In this document: one piece after another, positions 37,301 through 49,300 of the stretch
Layout of the letters: every line of letters begins with the position of its first letter
Position numbering within the stretch: position 1 is the stretch's first letter
Assembly (NCBI GenBank): GCA_963978905.1
Contig: OZ022258.1
Location: 58,078,591 to 58,142,590, forward strand
Reading direction: 5' to 3'
From: Trichostrongylus colubriformis
Taxonomy: Eukaryota; Nematoda; Chromadorea; Rhabditida; Trichostrongylidae
Length of the DNA: 64,000 bases
Translations under genes and position numbers: made by a program
The notes under the pieces: model-generated
The model's input: the letters and a program-made list of their open reading frames with translations, nothing else
Told to the model about the DNA's origin: nothing
Databases searched by the model: none

Positions 37301-40300
37301 TTTTGATCGAAACAAGTTATTTCTATAATTTTTATATTTGGTACCAATGCCGACAGAATATGACATAGATAGCCGAGGGTAGATTTCATTCAACTTTTTA
37401 CCTTTCTCTTTCACCGATCCTAGATCACAGATGGAATCAATTTTCTGAGACGAAGCAATGGCTTGAACGACGAAAATTTGCAGAAGCTTCATCGAAAGTT
37501 TGAACTTTTTTTTCAAGTGATGCAACGTAGGACAACATCGTAACTCATCAGAAACAATGCATGCCCACTATGAGTCACATAGTATAAAATTATTACTATT
37601 TCTTACAGTAATTTTGTGACAATGGGGCATCACTACATTCATTATGCAAGCATAACGAAACATTTCGCTCAGGTGTTATGGTTGGTTTCACTTTTACGCG
37701 AGTCATGTTTGCGCCTTTAGTCAGACAATTAAACAAATAAATAAGTAAATAATCGTTATCGCAACGTATCAGAAAATAGAGCGCTCAGAAGGTATTCCAT
37801 TTGAGGCATTTATAGCGACCGAAGTACAAAACTAACGTCACGATCCCTCACGATATGAGAGTTTTCTCAAAGAATCGTCAAGTTGGGCCTTTGAAAACCG
37901 TGCCATTTGGCGGAACGAAAAGCGGACCGAACAAAGAAGCAATCGCATTTGCAATCACGTCGTCACACAGCTAGCTGGCATGAATCACTCGATAAGGCAC
38001 TCTGTGAATCGACTGCACCATATGGGCAGCGAAAGGAAAGTGTTTCAGAGAAAGCAGCTACAGTACCAACGGCCAGAAAACCTGATTAATCAACTCTTCA
38101 TGAACGGTTGGTTCACTGCTAGAAAAGTAACGAGGGTTATTTTTGGAAATCACTTCACAATACTTTCGATTGTGAAGAATTCTGTGAATTCCCATATACA
38201 GTCTCCACACACTTTCTTTCAACTTTCGCCTGTTTCCAGGTTTTCCTGAAATCGAGCTGTGCGTTCTGATTCAGGTGCACTGAGAGCTCATAGTCAAGCG
38301 TACATCGAAAAACGCAAGCCAGGTGTTACGGGTTAAGCCTTAAGTTGATAAAATTACGGATAACGCTGAGTAAAACAATGAGAAGTACGACCCCCTCCCC
38401 TCGAACCAACCACTGAACCATACCACCCCTTCCTTTTCGCGTCTGGTGTTATTGTTGAACTGAAATGTTCGTTCGACGACCAGGACCGCTTTATTGCCTG
38501 ATGGCCCCGAAAATCTCTATAAAAAACAGGTGGTCGACGAGGATTATCGAAGAAATTCCAAAAAACTGGAAAACCGACTCCCTCCCTCCCCCCCCCCCCT
38601 CTTTTTTACAACTCAAAATGAATCCCCGCATGAGAAATTCATGCTATTACCATGCTTGACCCTGGGCCTTATCCATCACAATTTTATGAGGCCAGTTCGG
38701 CAACCTCTAATATGCGAAAGAAGGCCTAGGCACTACCAGGTGCAACTACAAGGGACGACCAAAATGTGCAAAAAAAAATCGCGCGGAAAGCACGGAAGAA
38801 TGCTCATGAGACTCCAATCTCCGGAACTTTCTTTATTTGCATTCAAACACCAACAGCGATTACATCGAAAGCGAGTGAAACAGAGTGTTACGTACCGTAT
38901 TCAGGGTAGTTTCCATTGATCACGTCGTAATTCACGTGCATCGAGTCTGTTAGTGGGTCTCGGTTGGCGTCTGTGAATCCTTCGTGGTTGGGCTGAAACG
39001 TCAACAGTTCGAACCACTAGGCATCACTTCTTCTCACAATAAACACAACCATTTCAAAGTGCATCCAGACATGAAAAAGGCCCCGCCATGGGCTCGATCT
39101 GGTCGCAGAACCTTCAGGGTAGAAAAAACTGTACGGTCACGTTACCTGGTCTGTTCAAGCTATTGGGCTGCAAGATGCGTACACCCAATATAAAGACTCC
39201 ACCAACAGTAGTAGCTAGGGTAGCTGTAGAATTGAGGTGATCAGTAGTGTGACGGTGGAGAAAAAAGTGAAACTGTCAAATACCTAAGAACTAGGAACCC
39301 GGACCCCTTTAATCCTCAATCCTTCCCTTTCGCCCCTTCTGCATAACTAGCTCCTGGAGCGAAAATGCAGAAGGAAAGGGCCCATTGTCAACTGCGAGCG
39401 ATGCCCCACCCTCGCAGCAATTCGCCCAGCGATACAAGGCTGCCGGTTTTTGGTAGAGGCCCAAATGCGCGCTTTTGCAATGGGAGTGTTGTCACCGATG
39501 ATGATCTCCTTTTGACTGTTCACAAAGAATAAATGTCACTAATACTCCCTGAAGGTGGCTTTAACACTATGATCTACTGCAATCCCAGCTATTCTGAGAA
39601 GGAACGGTTCACCGTCAGAAGAATGAAAAAATGAAAGATTGAGAGATATCCGGCTGAACACTACTGGCAAAAACTTCTTAAAATATCTCTAATAAGCAAG
39701 TGCTCCACAATGACCCAAGGGAGACGACTCAAGATATCAATCAAAGCAGCTGATTGAAAACATCCGAGCCGTACCATGTCCTCCCTTCGCGGGTCTACCA
39801 CCACGCATCCTCTAGTACAAGTCAGCAAAAGTGCATTTCCAGAAAATTCATCCCAATTTTCAGCAGCGATGCCCACATAAGAATCAAGGATCGAACGCTT
39901 TCAGTCAGTATTTTTACCTATAATCTTATTGAAATTTCATATTTCGTCTATAGAACGTTAAAGTCGGAGTGTTCAACACAGAAAGTAAAAATATGAAAGT
40001 ACAGAAGGTCAAAGTCGCTCACCTCATCACAAGTGAAATCGGTCTGTGAATTTGTTAACGCCTTGGTCTCACTACGTTTTCGCATCACTGAGTCCTCACC
40101 GATAATGCTGAAAAATTCAGTGGAAATGAAAAAACAGGTCGTTTACGGTTATATTCTACACACTGAGAGTATGCACGGTACAGAGCCACTAACATTCCAG
40201 CTACAGTAGTCTCTGCCATCACACCAACTTATAACCTTTACCATCGACTTTATGTGCACTGACTGCACCCATAACGTGCCTAGGCGACCTAAGCGCTCGT

Positions 40301-43300
40301 TTTACGCCATGCGACTTTTAAGGAAGCTGGTGCGCTGCCTTTCGTCATAAGCTGTGCAATAGCAACTATTACAATTTGTTACACGCCCAAGGTTACTGTA
40401 GCTGAAGGCTTGGTGACACTGTACCGTTATAGTCTTGCTAGGAATTGGAGTTTTGCCCACGAGCTCCGATAGGAAAAATCACGGCATGGTCCTCTTCTCT
40501 TAGTATTATATTTAGTTATCATAAGTAGCAACTTCGTATGGAAATATTTCATAGGAAAAAATTTGGAGGGCGAGGGGCGACAGAAATTATTTGAAAACTT
40601 TGAAGAATTTTAAAAAAATTTTCGCGTTTTGGATAAATCGCGGCAGAATTTTCGACCCTTTCTACAGTGCAACGCACCTCTACTTCTTTGAGTCGTCAGA
40701 AATTCGAAAATCATAATAGGAAGAACGAGGATGTCACTAGAGAAAAATAAGAGACAAGTATTCGGTAAAAAGCTTACGAAAAGCTCTTCCGACTAAGCAA
40801 AACTACCGACTCACTAAAGTTCGAACACTACGGCGTTGTAATGTAGCGAAAGAAAAGACACATGGGAAATGTTATTCGGGAGAAATGACCACTGCACTTG
40901 ACCATATGGCGCGTAATGCCCCGTTAAGTGGCCTGGAACTGAACGAGATTTTTCAGCCCGAAAGACATTTACAATAAGGTGCGTCGTGCGGCAATTGCAG
41001 GTGTCTTTCGAAGGCCAACTGGGGGGTCCGCTGACTCGTGGGAAGCTCTCTCGACACCGTTCTATAGCAATGGTGCACTCACGAGACCCTTTCTTTCCCA
41101 CATGGCTATAACAATTCCAGAAAAATGGGGTAAAGGACAGATTCAGCGCTTTTGGTCTGCGTCGCACATTGAAGGCAGTGATAGGGGTAATTGGTACCGA
41201 ATATGGAGAGATTATCAATTACGAAGCTCGGCATGCTCAATAGTCCAAGCGTGAAGAAAAACAAAATAAGACGGTCAAATCCAAAGAAATAAAACCTCCT
41301 TCCCGTCATTCTTTCTCAAAAGGGGCGGGTCACCTGAAAAAATGGGCGGGCTGGGATAAAACAAGTGGCGCTGTTGAAGAAGAGCTCTTATAAAGCCCGG
41401 GAGCACTCTTTCTCATCAGCAGTTTAGCCACATATAGTCTTCGCAGACCCATAACTTTCAGTTGCGTGAATCAACTGAGAAGTTCTCATTACCCACATTA
41501 CCGCTATCACCGTCTTTGAAAATCTGAAAAGGGGTAAATTCATGTTTCGCTATAACTCGCGTAACGGCCGCCCTATGGCTGAATACGACAACCTGCTGAT
41601 GAGACAAACACGCTGAAACGGAGTTCTAGTGCGGTGGACTTTTGACGCTTCCAAGGCAGAAGGTGGAGCAATCCGCAGTATAAGACCCCAAAGAAGTGCA
41701 AGAGCGTCCTGCAGGCACTCTTCCACCCCCTCCCCCTGCCAAATCGACGCCACTGTTCCAGCGCAGTCGGGGAATGCGTGCTGCATCTGCGCAAAAAACT
41801 GAAGCTCTACGGTGTCGGCCATGGTAACAGAGACGTCAACTGCTTTGTATCATCTTTTTTTGAAAAGTAAAGAATAAAAAATTGGACGTGTCTACTTTAG
41901 CAATTCCAACGGGATATTCTTACTTTAGCCAGACGATGGATGCAAGACCTTTTCTACAGGATCTGTCACAATGATCGGGTATTCGACTTCCCCAAGGGTC
42001 TACGAATTAATAGAATTACCTCGGCCGGGAGCCATAAGCTACATGAAATTCACATTAGAAATGACACCAAGCGATAATCAACAGAAAACCTATCGCTTAC
42101 TGACTTTCCTATTTCCTATTATTTTCCGATAGCTTTATACAATACATAGTATTACTTCTACTGCGATTCAACACTTTTCCAATCTCAAGGAATCACCAGA
42201 AAAATGAAAAAGGCTTCGAAATCGTTACGGTTACCTGGGATTTGCATTCGAGATGACATCAAGCGATGAGTTCTCTCCGCTTGAGTAACCGATGTCAAGT
42301 ACTCCTGAGTCCCACTTTCTTCCTATTGCCGGCGATTTCTGGGAGGACAGAGAAATGTCCCTTTCACTAAAAAAACATATTTTTCTTCATTCACTCTCAT
42401 GATTATCTAATGAAAAATGTACCATTAACCAGTAAAAGTCCCTGTAACCGCTTATAACAGAAAGCGTATCGCTGCATCTATCAATCAAAAAAATTTCAGA
42501 TCTCATGCTTCATCCAAAACGATCTTACAGCAGGAAAAATATAAAAAATAGCCGTTGGAGCCGTTGGAGAGGAAGGGCGACCTCTGTACGCTGGGGGTAC
42601 AGCAAAAACAAAACATGTCGAAACGAGCTTCCAGTAATGCGGATGGAATACCCTTCTTCCGGCAAACGTGGAATGTGCCTTTTATGTACAGCTTTGAATA
42701 ATTTTCACGGAAACGCTAATACAGCAAAACATTGGCAAGTCCTGACGAATCAATACCGAATTGTTCCCCAAAATGCCGTTAAAAAAGCAAAGAGTATGAT
42801 TCAACTGAAATCGATCATTCGACTTATGTCCATGGGTCTGCATTGCCATCTGCAGCGATTTCTGGTAAGAATGATGCCAACCAGTCAGCGCCAACCAGCG
42901 TCGACCTGGGAGATTGTGTTGTGCAGAGCATAAAAAGCGACTAAAAGACCCCCACGCTTAGGCAGCTCCTCACTGGGCGGAAAATCGATTTGAAATCAGT
43001 GTTCTCGCTTCAAAATGAATCTAAGAAGTGCATCTAATAGCGACCACGATTTATTAGCTCTCATTTGTCAACGTAAGAGCTCACATCAAAAACTTGTGTC
43101 AACATGGGGATCACCTGAATTCATTCTTCGTTATAAAAATCCAACGGATCATAAAGACAGTTCTGCTGACAAAATGGCTTTGAATAAGATCACCTCCTCG
43201 CCAGTCATAATGATTGCCAGCCCGGAACCCTAGGGAGAATCGAACTGAGGACCTAACGAAATGATGGCTGCGTTCATTTCGCGATCGCGAATTATGAACG

Positions 43301-46300
43301 CGATCGATAGCAGGCATGGTCGCCGAGTTCACGGCTGGACCACTCCACTGTGTTACGGGTGCGTAGCGTGCAAGAGATCGCGGAGTGTGAACGCGGTCTG
43401 CATAGTCTCCGCGGAAAAGGATTCTCTGCCTAAAATCGCCATGAACCTTGCCTCAGAAGACATGTGACCTTCCAAAGCAGCTAATTTGGCTTAGCGGAAG
43501 TTTTGATACATGAATCGATCCAAAAATACTTCGAAATTACTACCTCCTCTCCATTCTGTTGAAATCTTCAATTATTTTCTTTCTTTTCTTGCTATCAAGC
43601 CGCGATCGAGTTTCTTCCTCTTCAGACCGATCGTTTGCAGAGTGATCCGTGAATCGACGAATCCTCTTAGTTGGTGGTTCCAACAGATCAGGATCCAATT
43701 CAGAATCACTGCTTTCCTGAAACAGCTTCTATCATACACAGCTGGGGGAAACTTGTTCGGCGCACTGCTGCAGCAGCTACAGATGCCATCCGAACATAAC
43801 ATGCAACAAACATTCTTCTCGAGGGGGCAAAACACGACAACCATTTTAATGACTACCGGTTTTCCGTCAACCCTCCTCCTTTTTTTTGAGCACTGTTCTC
43901 TTGATGGATGAAATGAAAAACAGGTTCGCAAAAGTTACCGGAAACATTAACCATCAAAAAGAGCAGATGTAATTGAATTTCCGGGATTAATGCCGGGAAG
44001 AAATGAAACTGGAACTGAGAACACTGGCCAGTGCAATGCGTCTGATTCCATCAAATGCTACCCTAGCCTAACCGTAGCCATTTTATCAAACCACAAACTT
44101 AAAAAGAGGTAAATCTTGCGCTGACAGCTCAAAATTACTATCTAAATGGATGAATAATAGGGCAATAGATAATATTTCGTCTTGAGTTATGAAGCAAAGC
44201 TGGATAGGCGAGGAGATCTGATGAAGCCACTATAAGGAATAAGAAATGAATTTGTTAACAGCACGATTACCGTAGAAGTCTAAAATTCTAAAAAAAAATA
44301 TAAATTCTTTAGAAATAAATAACACTATACCAAAAGTAAAACTGTTTTCGTAGAAATCAAGTGGTTGACTAGAACTAGAAACGCCGGCTGGACATTACGG
44401 TAGGATGAGCGCGTTGTGGTACTTGGGCGACCAGAGAATGGCTCACGCGTAAAAGGCGAAGGTGTGAGATGGACAAGTGGGAAACCAGATGCGAGCTCAG
44501 GGTCACGAAGTGGTGCGGCACACGTGCAAACACACACACATTTCCATACAAACACACGCATACACTCTCGGTAAATCTGTGCGGACATAGACCAACCCGC
44601 GCAGCGTGATGGCTCGTAATCGACGGTAACTACTATAATGTTGGTTTTGAGATTGAAATGCACGGGGTTGAAATGCAAGAATGCAACTAGCCCTCAATTT
44701 CAAAAAAAAAAAGCCTTTTTCAAGAGATAAGCAAGATCAGTAAGACGCTTGTGCTGAGCCTCCGAGATGCCGAGATTAATGGAAGTCGGACATGGAGTAT
44801 AAGCAAGATCGTTTTGCCTTTTCTTGAGATAAGTTAGAATTATACATCCTCGGAAAAAATGATTGTGAGTTTTTGATAGCATACTGATTTCCGCTATACT
44901 ACAATATATTATCGCTAGGCTACAGTATATTTCACGGTATATTTCATCGTCGAAAAAAATTAGTTACTCAATAAGCTCTAAAAAGTCGGTGCGACCTCTA
45001 CAAGTCCATAGTGTCCTCCTGAATCCTAACTAATTTTTGCAAATAATCCCGGTACCCGACAAAATAACCGGCGGAATGTTCAGAGGATGATGATAAGGCT
45101 GGACAGCCTTAGAGAGCATGAAACTGGTTGGCGTGGGTTTTTGAATCCCGGAAGCATGGCAGGGGTTGCGGCAGAGAACACCGAATGACAATAGGGAAAA
45201 TGAGATTGTAAATGGCATCACAAGTACTTTATCTATTGACGAGAGGACACGTGCGTGGGATCCTGCTACATATGTATTGATAGAGAGAAAGATGTATAGA
45301 GCATGGTGGGGAGCATGGTAAAGCGGTTTTTCTCGGAACTATGCCATCATCACGCCGGAAAGATTCCGCCAGAGCAGATGTTTTGTCTTTAATTCAAGAG
45401 TTAAGGAGCATGCCCAGTCATCACCTTCTCTGCGCAGAATATCCATGAAAGTGGAACCATACCGTGAGGTGCCCAAACAAACAGTACCATGTGAAACTAC
45501 ATAACGCCATGACTGCAAAAACAAATACGATCCGCCCAAATACAAATATAAGGTGTCAAATAGTATCTCCAACTATCACCACTATCCCTAATTCGAAACC
45601 ACTGCTCCGGCAGTGGAACCATACCGTGAGGTGCCCAAACAAACAGTACCATGTGAAACTACATACTACTAGGTAGGTGCAGGTACTAGTCTTAAAATAT
45701 AACGATCAGAAAAACCTTCAGAAACTTCGAATCAACTCCACAACGAAGAAATCTCAGTTTACAAGGGAATCTCAGTTTACTCAGATTGAATTTGCCTTAA
45801 AAGGCAAGGAACGTCGCCATAAACTGCAAGCAGCGTTACCGCAAGTAATGGTATTGGGTCATGGAGTGAATATGGAGAGGAAGCTCGGATGACTGCAGCA
45901 GCAGGTTGCACTGGAAGGTAAACAGTCAACAATTAGCTATGACGCCTGAATCGCAGCCGCACACCTTTAATATGCCGGTCATTATGCGTAATCAAAAGGT
46001 GATGATGATGGCCATGGACTGACTGGCTGGGTAAACATCGACCCTTCATCGAAATCAGATGTCCTCATTCACCGTTCACACCAGGAATAGCGTGTAGTAC
46101 ATAGATATTGACTATCACATAGAAGAGTTCAAAAAATGGACCGACCAAATTCATAGAACCTACAGTAGCGCTCAAAAAGTCTTCGGCGAAATGGTCTTTC
46201 ACTTGGGTTTTTCACTTATAACTTTTTTGCAACTGCACCGATCATAGAGAAATTTTAGTATGTTGTACTTGGAGACACTGCATACTTAATATACTATTTT

Positions 46301-49300
46301 GGCGCTCAACGGTGTAGGTTACGTGGTTAAATGCAATTATTTGTTTTTGGAGTGCCATCCCTATGCCGTCCTGTGCCGCTGTCATCAAAAGTCGTAGTCT
46401 TTCTACGAAATATTGATGTTCTCTGAGGCTTGCCCGTTTTATTTTTGTATAGAAAGCCGTTTTTCTTGACCAGGCCTTTTACTTTTTTTCCGGTGGTCTT
46501 GTAGTAAATTCTTGTAAAAAACCATGAAAAGAGTCAAGCAGCACTCAAGTAGAAGGAAATGTCGGCAATAGGTTCAGGCACCACATATTAAAATTTTGTC
46601 AAATTTGGTCAAGTAGAAAGAAAGTTGTGACAAAAAAGTTTTGGCCGAAGACTTTTGAGCGCTACTGTATATATATTTTTTGGCAGTATTTTTAGATGAA
46701 GGGGAAAATTTTTTTAGATCCGAATAGATTTCCGAGAATGTTCTAGCAGAATCATAGGTACCAAGGACGTAGTGCCAGATCGAAAGAAAAGGTAATAATC
46801 CTTTTCATGGAATGCCAATCTTCAGTGAACCAGCAAAATACGTAGTAATATTGATCAATAAAAATCAGATGAGATGAGCGGGCCGGGGATGCATATGACG
46901 CAAGGGCTCACATAGTCCGCATATGAAATGTAATATGGGCAGTTGTAAAATTAGAAATCCCGCCCCATCACTCATCGCTCCGAGAGCATTCCACTCACAC
47001 GCAAACAAGCAACTATATCGTATAACAGCGAGGCAGTGAATACGGGCCACCTGTTCACTGTATGCTGTGGTGATGCCCACGTTACCCGAGTAGCTTATGA
47101 AAAAATAAGTTGGATCAAGGGGAAGCCTCAAGACTTGTGAAGATTAGTTCACTCGAATTCGTTTTCAGTGGTTCGATATGCTTCTTTAAAACGCCCGTCA
47201 GACTTTGCGATTTTGCGATTCTGCGGTTTTGTGGTTTCGCGGCTCCGCTCGAAGTTGCGGCATTGCACAATCTCATGTCGTAGTATCGCGTGCGAAAGTG
47301 CGACGTCCCAAAATCGTAGAATCGCAAAATCGAAACAAGCGAACAAGAGATATTCGAGGAGAGAATGGGAAAAGTGTCAATGTTTGCCAGCTTCTGCGTC
47401 AAAAGGGTCACTAGTCCGACATAACACTTCAACCCAACATCGAAATAAACCTCAGCTTTCAAGACATTGAAAAGACAAGAGGATTTTTCAATCGCTAAAA
47501 AACTTTTAGCTTTTTTCCACAGAAATGTACCATTCATGTGTGCCGCTTCACTTTTAAAGTATTGTACCTACATAGGTAAGATTTAGATAGAAAATTCATT
47601 GACATCATTGATGCAATCCAAAAGTGAAGAGGACACTTCATGCGAAACTATCCAGTTGGCAAGTGGTCTGTTGCATTATGACTACGAAAAGCCTCGGAGA
47701 AAATTTTGCGATTGAGTTTAGATTGATCAAAAATGGCATCATATCTAATCTGATCTTCTAGAGAATTTATTTTCCTCTCGAAAAAAAACGGTGGTACATT
47801 CACGATTCTTTGCACTATCATACGGACCAGACAAGGATCAGAATGTGAAATCCCCTCTCACGCGAATTTATCGGATGAAAATTTTATTCGAATTGATATT
47901 TCAATCGGTTTGCTACTTTGCCTTGTGCCCTTGAGCCTTTCAAGGTTTTTAGTGGAAATAATTTCTTGAACGCATCCTCCACGTACGCGTGGCTTGTGAA
48001 GAAGATGAGAGAACGTAAAGAAACCTTAGGCGATTCGAACTGCTTCACATAAAAAATTTAGAAGTCACAGAGTTCAGCCTAAACAGGCTTCACAATCTTC
48101 TGGAAGATTATGTAGTAGAGGGAAACTCATAAAGGAGCTCAACAAAAGCTGGATTGAGAACTGGTTACCGACTTATTCCAGAACTGCATAACAAACCGAA
48201 TATGGTAACTGCATTCACAGGATATGTGAGAAATCAGTGGACATTACGAGGTATGTTACACGAACCGTGCGGATCAACGACGATAAGAGGTACCGATGAC
48301 TGCTTGCCCCACTTGAGCACTGATCAAACCCAGGAAGCGGGACACAGCTAGGTAAATAAGTCCACGAGTATTGTAACAGATGCGTCCACATCACACAGAG
48401 GATGAGGTCCACTTCGAGAGTCAACAACGATAAAGCCTGATAGGGACTGTTTGTCCTCGAAGCGAACTCTTCCAGAGGTAACGATACCGTTACAAAATAA
48501 GCTCGAGTTCACAGAAAGGCGCAAGCACCCACTCACAACGAAATCCGTTCGAAATGGTAGAGTTGCAGGAGGTATTCGGGAAGATCTACAGGCAGTTCTG
48601 AGCAGCTAGACGAGTCCAATCCTCGCATTTGTAGTTGCGCGAACGATCCTCCTAATAACCCAACCCACACTGACGACAACGTAATGAGCTCGACAAACGA
48701 TGTTGAAGTCCGCTTCATTGCGAACACGACATGGGAACCGCGTGTGTGAACACCTCCTGGTGAGTATGGAACTTGTCCTTCGAGTTCCATCACATTGCGT
48801 TTTTTGCGTTTCCACGCGGATTCTTGTCGCTGTCGGCACGGCGACAGACGGCTCCCGTTCCAAAACATATGAGAGGCGTGGACTGCCAGACAGGACCGGT
48901 ATTCTGTTGTAGTCATGACAACATCGAATCGAGGCAATGAATCCTCGGCTGTCACTAGGAGCGACAAAAAGTCATGTATTACCGAATAAGCAGGTTTTTA
49001 AAAGGCCAATAAATTTTAAGTGTGTTGATTTATAAGGTCTGAGTGGATATAAAAAGGAAAAATACCCTGATTCTGATTCACTTTACCAGAAACGGTAATT
49101 TAGCCAGGTACCGGGAACATTTGCAAAAATAAATTAGGATTCAGGAGGACACTTTGGACTTGTCTGGGTCGCAGTCACTCGATAGATATGCCCAGCATTC
49201 TCTCACTGAGTACCCTTTACCCATGGTGAGAACAGCATGGTAAAGTGAATTTACAATTGTGAATAAGTAAATATTTAGATATCGGCTAAATGGTAAGCTT

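Noticed and set aside
38494..38919. 141-codon plus-strand ORF in a KASH gene intron
   Set aside because: Runs through a poly-C tract, is low complexity, and shows no signal, domain or splice support.
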